A stretch of 64,000 nt of DNA from Dastarcus helophoroides (GCA_028583605.1 CM053331.1:11640857-11704856); one strand, 5' to 3'; numbered from the stretch's first letter, positions 44,001 through 59,000 are shown. Notes: generated by a model from the letters alone, not told the origin. Made by a program: numbers and translations.

Positions 44001-47000
44001 TAGAAAAAAAGGACTTTCTTTTTAAATTTTATATTCTGTGATCAAAATTGAAATTGCCATTTGTTGGGTATTTCCAACAAATTATTAAGCCAAGCTTTCC
44101 TAAAAAAAACCTAATTTACATTTAACAAAAATTGTTAGGAATTTGGAAGTTGACATTTCAATATTAACATCCTGCTTTCAAAAAAAATTGATCCTAAATT
44201 TATCAAAAAAAAATCCAAATTTTGAGTTAAAAGACAACATTTTCAGAAAAAATTTACATTCTCGAGTTTCCACGAGAAATGTCAAAACAAAAGTCCATTT
44301 TGAAGTTACAGTCAAAATTAGAAAAAAAGCAAAAACTTGAAATCTTGGGTTTATAATCAAAATTTTGTGAAAATAATAAAATATTGTTGCGCATTATCGG
44401 TTCGAATGATTAGTTCGCCGTGAATTGTAAGCACTTTATTTCAAAACTGAACACGGAACACTACAACTGCAATTTATTAACACTGTTTAACTAACTTATT
44501 CATTGAATTCTAACTAACTTCTACTCCGACTAACTTAATTTAGGGAAAAGTGTCCGCCTTATATAAGGTCCGGATTCTAGAAGAATTTGGCAGATAAGGC
44601 TTATCGTTTGCCGAAATTTCTGGAGCGCTTATCTGCCGTTTGATTTATTATCGTGGCCTTATCAAATTTTCTAGAAAATTCCTAACTAAACTTTATAATT
44701 ACTTTTTGTTACAATATGAATGGGTCAATTCGACATTTTTAGAAAAATTACATTTCAGGTTTATAAAGAAAATGTTTGAAATGTCAAAATTAAAGTTAAA
44801 ATTTTTAGAGTACCTAATTCCATAAGAATTGCTGAAGAAGTCAAAAGTTCAATCCGAAATAAAGTCGAGAACTATTGAAGAATAAATTTACTATTACCAA
44901 AATAACATTCGAGTTTCTTCTTACATTCGCAAGTTCCAGATTGGCATGACAGTTTAAAAAACAAAAAGTTAAAACCATCCTACAATATCGAGATAAGAGT
45001 TGAAATTTCGAAAAACGTGTACGAGAAAAAGTCGACATTCAACATTTAATGGAAAATTTTCAAAAAGAAATCTGAAATTAGACAAAATTATTCAAATATT
45101 TGGGCTTAAACTTGAAGTTTGGAAAAAGTCATCAAAAATTTGAGATCTAATTATGAAATTTGAAAAAACGGTGAAAATATCAAAATACTGAGTTTCAAAT
45201 CAAAATTTGAGACAAAATTTAAAATGTAACCTTGCAGAGAAGATGAAGTCAAAGAAAATATTTATAAATGTTTGTAAAAATTTTTATATTTTGAGCTAAA
45301 ATTTAAGAAGTTAAAATAGTTATTTTGAAATATCAGTTTTCTAGAAAATTTGGAAAGCTTAAGTAAAAAAATTGCAAAACTAAAGCAGAAATTTTAAGGA
45401 TAACCATAATAATAAAATAAAAGTTATAAGTTTAAACTCGAACTGTGTGGTAACACAGTATGTCAACCATACCCGAGCCAAAAAATCTTTCGAAATGAAA
45501 ATGATACAGAAGATAATTTCGTCAAGACAGAAAGAGCGCAGGTAATTTAGTAAGTTAATGATCCATACCAGTGGCAAGACTCTTCTGATCAGTAGTTTGC
45601 TTAAATACACATTTGAAGATTTATTTTTGGGGGCATATTCATTTTTTTTTTAATTTCAATCCACTCGTAAAGAGTAACTCCAACATGGCTTCAAAGCACT
45701 ACGAGTAGGATGTGGAAACAAAGATAAATGGCGATGAACCGCCTTCTTAACTAAGAATAAGTTGTAATTTTTGGGGAACATTTTGTTCAGTAACGATTTT
45801 GGAAGTTTATAGAAAAAAGAGTCTCCGTAGACACAATCCTCACCATGTCAAGCTGGACCGCACAGGAATTTGCAGTTTCCAACTGTATTGTAGCCCTTAA
45901 AAATTTTGTTTTTGGGGGGATCAATCCTATTAGTTCCTGCGAGCATCTTCCATAAAAGTACTTGTACCAATCAGTGGAACATAATTTCTGTTGAGTTTGT
46001 TTTTTGTGCTATTTTAGATTTAAATCGCCATGTTGATTCTACTGACAGTAGTTTTCTTCTACTATGTCTAGTTTTTTCTTTACACCTTATGTAGGTATCC
46101 ACTGGATATACTACTCTTGATCGAAGAAAGTGCATTTTTGCAATTTTTTTCGAAGTTTATTTAGTGATGGTGGAATTGTGTAATGCCATAACATAAAAGG
46201 CTTAATAGAAGTGTCAAAAATTTCTGCCCAAAACTTAACTGAATGGTCGTTTTTATCAGTAACTCAAAGTGAAGATTGAAGTATGCCCTCCTTTAAATGG
46301 AAATTTATTTGATGAAGTCCTAGTAGGCCACTCAGTTTGCGTGGACAATATGAAAGCTTAAAGAGATTCACTGCAATATCACATGCTCCAATAAATCATC
46401 TGTATTGACCTTCTTGCTTTTTCCTTGCCCATCAAGCGGACATATCAAGGATTCCTGTTTTTTGTGTATGTAAAACAACAGAACTCATTTGGTGGAACGG
46501 ACTGGTCCTTGGTTATCTTTAAAAATTGAAATACATTTGTATATACAATTGTATTTCAATTTTCAACAGAACTCGTGAGAACCATTTAAGATAGTCGAAT
46601 TGGCTTCCAAGATGTAAACTGAAACCTGCTGATTTAAACATATTACATCAGCAACTTATCGATAGAAAGAATCTAATATTTCACCTGCATATATAAAACT
46701 CAGTCTCATAAAGCAATTTATCAAAGCTATGTCAATTGAGGCATATTGATTCAAGTATTCAATGTCATAATTTCTAGACTATCAGTTGAAATGTTAAAGG
46801 CCAGTATGATGGTCCACAGATTCGGTAGCTCACTGAAAATAAACCTTTTATCCAAACATTCCCGAAAAGAATGATTCGTCGGCATTCAAGAATATGGCCA
46901 GAGACTTTGTTGGAAATATACGAGCTCTAAATTACATCGAAATTATGCAGCAACTCTTGGAGCACTTCAAAATGCCTAATTGCTGCATGTGCATCAAATT

Positions 47001-50000
47001 ACATTTTTTACATATAAATATCTTGGCGCAGTCAGTGATGAACATAGTGAGGAGAGATTTCATCAAGATTTGAAGGTTATTGAGGCAAGATATTAAGGCA
47101 GATGGAATGTAAATGTAAACATATATGATGGTTGCTATTGTCGGAGCACCAATCAGACCAGAATTTCCATACATTAGTCATTCAAGAAAAAGCTATATTC
47201 GATTTTGTTTTCCTTTAACGCTTTGTAAATATATACTATTTGTATGAACACAATTAAGCGTTCAATAAATATGCATATAAGTATAGCCTTTGCACGAGCA
47301 TTATTTGTGAGCCGTATATTTGGTAAACTTTATTTTCCTTTATATACACACTTTTTATAACTTTTGGGACAAAGAGAGGGTATGTTGTAGATTAAAAAAT
47401 TGACGTGACAGATAGAAACTGAGGTTATTTTTGGATTAAGAAAGCAAACATTAGTGGAAAACAAGTCACAGATCTAAGACTGCTTCCCAATGATAATTTC
47501 AATTTCTTGAGATGTTTCCATCCCATAAACTCTAGGACGTAGCTATTTTACTTTTCCAATCTTGTAAATTACCAAAGAAGAGCTATGTATGTATCAATCT
47601 AGAAACCCTCTATAATGCCTAACCAAAAATTAATAGTATAAATAAAAGAAGAGAAAACATGTTTCAACACTCGTCCGAAATGTGTGAAATAATTATTTTT
47701 TCAAATGCAAATAAATCACAAGTTTTAATGTTTAACATTTTCTGTTATGTTGTGCAAGCTATTGTTATACTTCTCTGATAAATATCTACGGCTATTCCAA
47801 ATTACACTTTATGATTTATCTCTGACCTCTGAAAAGTCATAATATAACGACGTGCATGAGTGGATTTCTCGATTGTTATTACTACCATATTCCTTATGTG
47901 CACAGTTAAAATCAACACACAAGTAAAAGGTGATAAATGTAGATACGAATTATTATATTCTTCGGACGTCTCGGGGAAATTTCTATTCCATTTTTTATGT
48001 CAAGCTAAAACTTAATTATGTAGAATTGCTATTCGCAAAGCGCTCAGTAAAATGCTAATGTTCTGACTGTAAAGCATATTTGCAATAAATTGTTATTTGT
48101 TTGTTAATAAAAGTCATCAAGATGTTTATAAATAAGCGTAACAGAAAAAGCCTTAGATGGATTATCTTTATTTTATTAATTCGTCTTCAAAATGTTCCAC
48201 TGAAATTTTCCAACAACCAACTTTTCATTCGAGTTACATTTTCAGTCAGAGAAACAAGTCTGAAGTTTAAACAACAATATCATTAAAATTTTTGTAGCTA
48301 AAAGGATTCTACATCCTTAAATGTAAACTTCGGTGATAAATTAATTTCTTCTCCGATTAAATTCTAAAATAATAATCTTCCTGGACCCTTTTTTCAGGTT
48401 ATTTCCGGATTAGTCTGTATTTTATGGATAAATAATGCGAGATGTGAACCACCTCCAAATAACCAGTATGGTACGCCAATTGGTGCACCTATTAGCAGTT
48501 ATGGTACTCCAAACTATCATGCTAACGATAATGGACACCACGAGTACGGCGAGGTATGTATCTATAGTATTATTACGTGATCTTGTTTAGATATTACATT
48601 ATATGCATATCGTGTAATTCTTCCTGTTCTACAACACATACCACGCTTCAAATTCACACAATGAAGATAGTATCTCAGCTTATTTAATGCTCTTTTAATC
48701 ATGAAATAACTCGAAACTTTTCCATAAAATAATATAATAGCGTTACTACAATACTCGCATCTTCAATATGCATAAATTATCCTTTTTAACACGTTCTTAT
48801 TGACTCACTTTCTTGTCTGCGATTGAAATATAGACACACTCGCCATTGACACAGACAAGTCAACGTCCAATGTGTCTATAGTTGTCTGTTCAATACAAAT
48901 CTTGCAATCAATTTTAAACTAGCTTGCCGATCAACGAGATACTTTACCTTTAAAATATCTTAGAACTCAATGAAAATACAATATTTTAATACCGTTATTT
49001 ATAATTATTGGAAAATAAAGAAATAATTCTTGTCAAAAAAACATAATTCCTAATCTCTAAGTGTTACTTGACGCCACAATTTTTAACACAGCTCTTCATT
49101 AGAGAAGATTCAAACAAGTTGAATCGTTCTGCCAATCAAGAGTATTTTGACCTACAGTGGAAAGTGAATTATCCAAACATATTGTTTTAAAATAGAATTG
49201 CTGGTAAATTGATGTACAATTTTTCATTTATTACCCTTTATTATGATTACTAGTACTGTTATAGTTTTGGTGGAAGGAACTGTTCCTTGATTATCTTCAA
49301 AAATTGAAATCCAAATATTGTCCCCTGAAACCACGAAAGATTAAAAAACACAACAATGGTTCTGAAATATATCTCTCCGAAGAGGATAGCTTAGCTATCG
49401 AAACGCGTTAGAGCAACCTTTGTTGGGTTTTTTAATCTTTCGTGGTTTTGGAGGACAAGATCTGTATTTCAATTTTTTATTGTTATAATCATTTTAACGT
49501 GCTTCCACTTAACAATTCCTCTGCAAAATAACATTAAGCGTTGGATACTTTTTTGGGTATCCAACGACTCTCTAAGAAAGTTCGTCTCATTTACTTCATT
49601 TTCCATAATATTTCTTAAAAGTTCTAGTTTATCTATGTATATAAAAGCGTTTACAGGGTTTTTAGACCCCTAGCTTGATAATGCTCTTCCAATACTCTCT
49701 GCCCCCAGCTGCCATTCCTCAATTTTTAATATTCTTTCCTTTTTAGTCCTCCAGTACTGCATCACGCCACCGTTTTCTTGGTCTACGTGACCTTCTTTTA
49801 TCTTCTGGAATCTTCCAACTGCAGTTCCTAACCAATCTGCATTCCTCCAGCCTTTCCAGATGCCCCAACTGTTGTAATTGCCACGCCCTCACGTATTGAG
49901 ATATGGACGGTTCTCCAAACGTCTCATATATTTCTCTATTTGAACATCTTTTCCATATGTCCTCTATCTTCTTCCCCCCAAAATTCTACGTACAATTTTC

Positions 50001-53000
50001 CTTTCCCGGATCAACACGTTTTTTTCAATTTTTTGTTCATAGTCCATGATTCACAACCATACAGCATCGTGAAATTCAGTATCGATTTATACAGGCTGAT
50101 TTTAGAATTTTGAAATTTTTTTAGACATTATTAATCTGTTTAGCCCACCCGCGCACCTATTACTGAGTTGGCAAGAAAGTAATTTCGTTTTTTCACACAG
50201 ACAGCGTTATTTAAATTTTTTTTGAATGAATTCTGTGGGTGATGTTCTTTACGTTTTGACATTTGATATCAGACAGATCGAGGTTCATTTTGAATTACGT
50301 GGTGAGAGATTTTATTTGTAGATGACAGTTGAGGGTCAATTTTAACATGGAGTGCAAAAACAAAAATTTTCAGCATATTTTACTTTTTTTATTTTCGTAA
50401 AGGACGGAAAGCTGCAAAGGCTCATAAAGAAATATGCAAAGTTTATGATGGTGATTGCATAACAGAGCGTACTTGGTTTAAGAAATTCCGTTCTTGAGAT
50501 TTTTCACTCAAGGATGACCAACGTTCTGGTCGACCTACTAAAGTTGATAATAATCAAATTAATGCCATTATTAAAGAAAATCGTCACATAACTGTTCAAG
50601 AGATTTTAGTGAAGTTAAATGTTTCACACACAACCATTAAAAATCACCTAAAATGTCTTGGACTCGTTAAAAAGCTCGATATTTGGGTTCCGCATGAATT
50701 GAAAGATATTCATTTGGCACAACGAATCAATATTTGCGATACGCATCCTAGGCGCAATGAAAATGATCCCTTCTTGAAAAAAATCATTACGGGCGATGAA
50801 AAATTGGTCACCTACAGTAACATCATTCCAAAACGATCATGGTTCAAACACGATGAACCAGCACAAACCATATCAAAGGCTGAATTGCATCAAAAAAAGA
50901 TAATGCTGTCGATTTGGTCGGATTATAAAGTTGTTGTGTAATTTGAGCTGCTTTCAAGGAATCAGACAATCAATTCAGATGTATACTGCTAACACCTAAT
51001 GAAACTGGATGAAGCAATAAAAAAAAATGCCAAAATTGGCAAATCGAAAAGGAATTGTGTTCCACCGTGACATCTTTGGCAACTCATGGGAAATTATTGG
51101 AGCTTGGTTGGAAAGTGATGTCGCATTTGCCATACAGCTCTGAGCTAACACCATCTAATAATTATTTATTTTATAGTTTGTAGAACTCTATGAATGGTAA
51201 AAATTGCCCAAATGATAATGACCTTAAATCGCACTTAGTTCAGTTCTTTTCTGAGAAGGATCAGAAATTCTATGATCGCGGAATCATGAAGCTGCAAGAA
51301 AGATGGCAAAAGGTCATTGAACAAAATGGAAAATATATAATTGATAAACCTTAATTGTTTGTATTAAAAAAATGTGTCTTTTTCATAGCACAAAACCGAA
51401 AATACTTTCTTGCCAACTCAATACTTTTCGCTATTCTCAGATTTACTTCCGACTCTTCGTTGCAGCATTTGTTTATTAGTACTCCTAGGTACATATAATT
51501 TTCTACTTTCAATTCTAAGAAGTCTTTTTGTTTAGTTTGAGAACCGTAAAGCACCCATTCGATGCTTCTTGTGTCTTTCCTAGCTTCATGTATTTACTCT
51601 TGTCTTTGTTAACCTAAAACCTAACCCTTCTCGCCGCCTCTATCAGATCTCTTGTAATAATTTATAATTCCTGCTTACTTCTGGCTAGTACCATGATCAT
51701 GATATTATTTCCGTGCGCGAGACATTGATGGGATGTGTTAAAAAGGTTCCATGTCTACTTTTACTACTTTCTGGTTTCATGTCTACTTATACTACTTTCT
51801 GGTTCCATGTCTACTTATACCACTACGACTTTCTTTTATAACATTTGCCAAGACTATATTAAACAATACTGCCAATAGTGGTTCTCCTTGCCTGAGGCCA
51901 TTTCTCACTTCAAACTCTTGCTATAATTTTCCATTTATTTTGGCGGCCCATATGGTATTACATAAAGTCATTGTAATTAGTCAAACTATATTTTCTAGTG
52001 TTTTAAATTTCCCCAATAATTCAATTAGTTTTATGCTATAGAGTCATATGCAGCTTTAAAATCTATCAACATCATGTGCATCGGGATATCATATTCATAA
52101 CATCCAGTTAAAATCTGCTTTAGCATATATATTTGGTCTGCTGTGGATCTGTTTTTTTCTTAGACCTGCTTGCTATTCGCCAAAAATATTTTCGAATAGG
52201 GTTTTCGTCTTTTCCATATTATCGTCGCAACTATTTTGTATGTTACGTCCTGCAAAGCTATTTCTCTGTAATTACTACATTCTGCTATGTTTTCTTTTTA
52301 AAAAAGTGTTAACATGCTAGCTTTGTTTCATTTTGGCGGCATAATTTTATTTTCCCAAATTTCTCTTACTCACTGGAATATCTTTGTTTTTAGAATGAGA
52401 CCTACATACTTCAAATTTTCTGCTCTGGTGTTATTTTCCCCTGGAGTTTTATTGTTTTTCATTGCGTATAATACGTCGTCTACTTCTTTTTCATTTAGTT
52501 CTTATACCCCTTCTACAGTCGCCTCTTGTTTGTGCTCTCCAAATCCTCCCCTTCTCCAGTATTCAACAATTCCTCGAAGTACTCTCTCCATCTTCCAAGA
52601 ATATCGTCTTCACTTCCGAGTAGAAATCCCTTTGTCTTTGCAAAATACTGCTTTGGTTTGGTGTTCTTTCTTTATGTCCTTAACATCTTTATAAAAATTC
52701 CGTATTTGTTTTTTGTTGTATTTTCTCTCAATTTCTTTTACGTCTTCGTCTAAAAATTTTCGTTTTTGTGCTCTACATGTTTCTTTTTTTTTTTTTTTTC
52801 GTGTTCATTATACTTCTTTATACTCTCGTCTGTATACGTTTGCAGCATGTTCTTCCCTAACCTTGGTTTTTTTTTCTATTCGACTTTACACTCCTTGTTT
52901 ATCCAAGATCTCTTCTTAAATACTTTTTTTGATAAGTTTGTTCTTGTAGCATTTGACACTATTCTTTCAATTTTTTTCCATTTGTCTTTAATATCTTCCT

Positions 53001-56000
53001 TATTCGGTATCGTATTGTTGTTAAAAGATTCATAAATACTTTTCCTGTATTTATATAATACACAATCGTTTTGTAAATCGTTCATTTAAAACTTACATTT
53101 CCAGGAATTTTTAACCTGCTGGTTTTGAATATTCCAAAGTCTTAGACCTGCTCTTACAAGGTAATGGTCTGAATCTGCTTCTGTTCCTCTTAAGTTCTAA
53201 CTTTGCTAATTAGGTTTTCATATTCTTCTTGTATCTATATACAAACTGTTTGATTTGCTTCATTACGTCCTGGAATTATCCATGTTCCCTTATGTATGTT
53301 TTTTCTCTTAAAATATGTACTCATTATTTTCATTTTCTGTTCTATTGCTAAAGATATTAGCCTTAGTACATTGTTGTTACCATCTTGATGTTTGCTCTTG
53401 CCCCCGGTTATTGATCTGTATATATCTTCCCGATCCACCTTTGCATTTGCATCTCCTTAGTTTATTTACTCATCATAATTTGTTGCTTCCGGCAGATTAT
53501 AGTTTCTTGAGTAATTGAAATTCTATAGCCTTTAACTGATAATAAAAGGTTCCAGAATTGTATACTAAAGGCAACAATTGTCAAACATAACTTGTATAAT
53601 TAAACGTTTTTAACTAGTTTAAAAACACTTTGTTTGATTTACAGACTTAGTAAAACATGGAAAGAATAGGAGTTGGATTGTGCAAGGTAATTTCCTAGAC
53701 GCTCGTTAAAAACTACTATGCAATTAGGAATAAAATTAAGCAACCCATTCGCAAATCTACTCTCTCAATTTTAGTGCGGAGGCTATTATTGTGTTCTCGC
53801 AGTTTATTTTAGTCACCCGAAGTATCGTTTAATTATCCTAAATAATTAAATGGCAAAACAATGGAAACGTGACTTTAAATTTTACAAAACTCCTTAACTC
53901 ACGACTTCTAATTATTAGCCAAAATTAACTGTTGCAATTTTCTTACTGTAATTTAGCATATGTCCCAATTATTTGTTTAAAATAGACATTCTGGAAGTAA
54001 AAAAGTGGCGAATAATATTGTTAATTACTAATCTAGTAAAATTTTTCCTTACTGCCTCGATGTGTAAATAGACAACGACCTCAACTGCATTAGTCAGCCC
54101 TTTAAACAAGTAATAGCGGATCGTATGTAGCTGAACTGCAGTTGACCCACCGACGCTTAGCAGAAATGGTTCTTTAACAGTAGGTTAGCTAGGAACCAAT
54201 TTTTTGTGCAAGAAAGTTTTCAGGGTGTCCTATTTCTAAAATATTCTATAAAATTTCTAATTTACAAGATTATTTATAAAATATTTGTTCGACATATGTT
54301 TGCTATGAGTTTCTACTTTCAACTTTTATCCCACAATTTTAACTTTTACTTGTTCGTAAAATTTTGTTCGCAAGATGGAAAATCAAAAGTTTCTTTCTGA
54401 AAATTCTGCTTTTTTTTATCATCGACATTAACATGAATCTTTTTTCTTGATATTAACGAATCTTTCGGTCGAATTTTAAATTTATTTTTAAATCAACATT
54501 ATTTATAAAATTTCCACTTTTTTTTCTCAAAATTTGGAGTTTAAACCTGATTTTTTTTAAATTCAAACTTTCTCGCAATTGCAACTGTTTTAGCTATTTA
54601 AATTCTTCTGAAGATAATTTTCTAAATTTCGATTGATGTGGAAAGTTAAAATGTAGGGTCAAAAATTTTTCCTTAAAAAAATCGACTTTGATCTGAAGAC
54701 TTTACAACACTAGTTCTATTTAAGATTTCAATTATAACCCTTCACATTTTTTCTGTCATTAGTCGAATTTTAGCTGTAAATTTTAATATTAAACATTAAA
54801 TATTGTCTCTTTTTTTTAAAACTTCGGTTTTAATAGCAAAATTTTAACTTTCTCAGAAAATATTTTAATTTTTCATTTAATTTTTGACTTGAAACTTACA
54901 ATTATAGTTGATTTTATTTTTTAACATTTAGGTTTTAAATTCGAATGATTTTAGTATCAAAATTTCGACTTTATTTCTGGAGAACCTAAAAATCTTTTTC
55001 ATTTTTTGCCTCTCCTTGAATTTTCGAATTAAACACAAAAGTTCCTCTATTTCGAAAAATTTTAATTTTTTTAATGATTCTACTTTTTTGTAGAATCTTA
55101 TCCAAAAATTTAAATACAAATCTTGTATCCTGAAACCAAGAAAGATTAAAAACCATAACAAAGGTTACTCTAACGCGTTTCGAAAGCCAAGCTATAATTT
55201 TCAGAAAAATACAGTATCTCTCTGAAGATGGCTAACGAAACGCGTTAGGGCAACCTTTGTTATGTTTTTTAATCTTTCTTTGTTTCAGGGGACAAGATTT
55301 GTATTTCAATTTTTGAAGATAACCAAGGACCAGTCCATTCTACCAAAAAAGTTTCATCCAAAAAATTTTTTAAAAATTTGAATTTTTTGCGGGAAATTTT
55401 ATTTTCTTACCAAAATTTCGAGTAAAAGTTTATAATTTTTATTTCTTCAAGTTTGTATTTTGTAGATATCCATTTTTTTTTTAATTTTCAACATAAGCTC
55501 AAATCTTTTTTTTTTTTCAGGATATTTCAGGTTTTTCCAAAAATTCTCTTGAGTTTCATCTGAAAAATTTTTCAAAAGTTTCTCCACATATTTGTCGAAG
55601 CTTTTATTTTTTATCAAAATTCCGATCTCTCGAGATATCTTTTCCCTGAAATTTATCCTTTTAGATAAATGTTCAGTGTTATAAATATCCTACGTTTTCA
55701 TGAAAATTTGAGCTTACTTACTTTTTTTCGTAAATTCTGTATTTAGCTTAAAAAAATTTCTATTTTTTTCGCAATACATTTAAATTTTAGTTATTCGCCT
55801 GTAACATTTCTAAATTGTGATATTTCCAATTTCAAGTTTTAAAATTTTTTCTATTATTTTGTTTTTTTTGGGTTTGAACTCCAAATGTTTAACTTTCCTT
55901 TTTAGCATTTCTGCTTTAAATTCAAAGTTTTAAAAGAATAATCACAAAATTTACTGGAATTGTCCGTTTTCTCAAAATTTCAGGTTAAACCTCTTTTTCT

Positions 56001-59000
56001 AAATATTAGAAATTTAGCTTCAAATATTTTCAAAATTTTTGTTCAAAATTTTAAAGTTCAAAAAATTCTGAGAGTAAAATTTTAGAATTTACCATCCTTC
56101 GAACTTTTTCATTTTAAACTCAAAAGTGTGTTTTTCCCAGTAGTATTAATTTTTTTACTTTGAAACTTTTATTTTAAAGCACAAAATTATGTTTTTAAAA
56201 TTGAAAGTTTGAAGCCGTTTTTTAGTTAACTGAAAACAAAAGCTTTATCCCGTCTTTCTTTAAAATCTGCTCCCAAAATTTAAAAATTTCGATTTTATTT
56301 TAAAATGTTGAAATTTTAACTTAATTTTCATTAATTAAATCAAAATAATTTTGTAAATTACAACATTTTCTCTAAATGTAGCACGTTTTATCAAAATTTT
56401 AGGTTTATAACCTTTTTTCTGTAATTCTAGAAATGTAGTTTGAATTCTTTTTTAAAATTCAAAATTCTTGTTCGAAAATCTAAATTTGTTTAGAAAATTC
56501 TGAGAGTACAATTTCGCTATTTTTTCTTCTTCGGGCTTTCTGATTTTAAATCTGTAGTATTGACTTTTTTATTTTAAAACTTTTAATTTAAAACACTAAC
56601 AAATTTATAACAAGTTAGAAGCCATTTTTTTCCGAAAATTCGGATTGAAACAAAAAGTTTTTTCTTATTTTTTATGAAAATCTGCTTTCAAAATTTTAAC
56701 TTAACTCGATTTTTTTAATAATTTATGGATTGCTGTTAAAATGTCGTTCTTTTATACAATTTTTTGGTGTACACATGAGCTTTGAAACTGCTATTTGGAA
56801 ATTATATTTTAGAAATTCAGATTACATATTCAGTTGCTTTTTTTTTCTTCGAAAATTTGGACATTAATTTTGCATTTACACAAGAAACTTTTGTATTAAA
56901 TTCTCAAAAACAGAATGTCTGCACTAAACTCATTTTATCTTCACCGATTACAGTGTGAAAATGTTTTTAAATTGTTATTTAAATACGTGAAATTGTTTAC
57001 TTCTGAAAACATTTTTTGATACACAAGAAAATTGGATTTATTAAAGATTAAATATTGGAGTATTTCAAGACGAGTCAATAAAATAACGAAATATCAAAAT
57101 GTATTCTTGAAATCCCATATTTTTTCTCAAAGTTTTATGCAAATAGAATACAACCTAGACTGCAAATTCATGCAGCCCTCTAGTCTTGTATAGTGAATCA
57201 TAGGTAGCTGAACCACCAACAGTTTAACCTCTGCCACCTAGCGAAGCGGTTGCTCTCTAGGGAAGTTCTCAAAAGAAAAGAATTCTAATGCACAAACCAA
57301 TAGGTTTGAACATATTAGATTCGAAGTTTGGAAACCAAAGGCCGGTTTCGATCTTGTCGGAACGTTTGTTAGCATTCGAATCTAATAAATTTTCAACCTT
57401 ATTGGTCTGTGCATTAAAATCAAAGTTTTATGTTTAAATTCTCAATTTGTGTTTTTCCCTTTATTAATTTATGATATTTACAAAAATTTTGACTTTAAAC
57501 TTATTTTTACATCTTTATAGTTTTTATTGTTAAAATTTTCATCTATTTTTCAGAATTCCGAGTTTACTTCTCCAATATTTATTTTTCTGTTTTATTATTC
57601 AATTTTATACCTAAGAATATCGATCTTCTAGAAATTTTTATTTCTCTTTTAAAATTTTTAGTTTAAACGTTATAATTCCGAATTTTCTTGAAATTTTGAG
57701 TTTCATGTGTAATGCTTTCAGTTGCTAAATTTTATAGAAATAAAAATTTAATATGGTAATATGGTAATAATGTGCACGTTCAGATTTAGTATATGAAATT
57801 GAAATTTTTTAGAAAAGAACCTAAATGCTGGGTTTTAAATTGAAATTTCAGGAACAAATTTAAAAATTACAAGTTCACAAAGGTGAACCAAAGTAAAATA
57901 CCTCAATTTTGGTAAGAAGAATATTTCCTAATAAGTTGTCGAGTTGTGGTTCTATTTTTGAGACGCAATGAAGCAAATCATATTATAACTAGAGCCTATT
58001 TGTCTTCTCTGTTTTTAGGTTTACTGTTGAAGAAAACGATTATTTATCTAAATAGAAAGTAATAATGGCATAAATAATTTTAAAGCTTTCCCTGTCAACT
58101 CTAAATATTTTTCTTTTCTCTTCATCCAGAAGATACAATATTTTGGAAATTAAATGTCACTTTAGATAATAAAACCAATAATATTTTCTTTTGCCCTTGT
58201 GGTCAGATCAGACAGTTGTACCCATTGTCTGCCCAAGAATCCAGTTGTGGGGACCAATTTAATCGTATCTATTCCAAATTATGCAAGTTCTGTAGCATGC
58301 AAGAAATATGAGAGCTTACTATCATCGATGGGTCAGTTCCAATATCTTACACAATCTTCTGAACGCAAGGGAAAAATTATTTTTTACAAAGTTGTTGATC
58401 ACAAGTTTCACGAGGAATTGTTTGATCTCATCTTTGGCCAAAGGATGTCTTCTTCTATCCCTTGGAGACTTTTGTTTAAAATATTTAGATGCTTAAAAAG
58501 ATCAATGAGAAATCATAATTTTAATAACCAAACTAAGTCACAAAAATAATTCACAGATTCAGAAAATTAAGTACGTCGTCTTTGAAATCATCTAAATGGT
58601 ATTATTACGTTTCTGGAAGGCCGATATATTTTTTTTATTGTAAAGAGGTCACAACCTCAGGAGGGTTAAACGCCGTTGGATTGGGTAATCATTTTTTTCT
58701 TATTTTAGCCTAAAGCGTACGAGTTCGGCTATCAAGTGAAAGACGAATATACCGGCAATAACTACAACCGTAAAGAAGCCAGCGATGGTAACCAAGTCAG
58801 AGGTGAATACAGGGTGGCACTACCAGACGGTCGCACCCAAATCGTAACCTACTGGGCCGACTGGCAAACTGGTTTCCACGCTGATGTGCGGTACGAGGGT
58901 GAAGCCCATTATCCAGAGCAGTACAACACCTATCAAGGTCAAGGTGCATCGAATCAGTATGGAGCCCCTAATCATGGAGCTGGAGGAGGTGGTTTTGGTC

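Larger units (their letters stand above)
49650..53525 (-). pseudogene. Long LINE (endonuclease to RT C-terminus) in intron 2, split by mariner
   Basis: On the minus strand, starting at about 53520, it reads: the end of the endonuclease (STYFKRKNIHKGTWIIPGRN), linker segments (RSWINKECKV), and RT motifs (VNFKAAYDSI and GLRQGEPLLAVLFNIVLAK at about 51850-52060). Next come VENYMYLGVLINKCCNEESE and LRIAKS (51430-51510). After the mariner come AGGLNRLIMSKK, SLYKSILNFTMLYGCESWTM and a degraded C-terminus to about 49660. Stops and shifts abound. It lies antisense to the cuticular gene. Confidence 0.82.

Noticed and set aside
52314..53085. Several plus-strand frames rich in Phe/Ser/Leu
   Set aside because: They are antisense shadows of the minus-strand LINE at 49650-53525.
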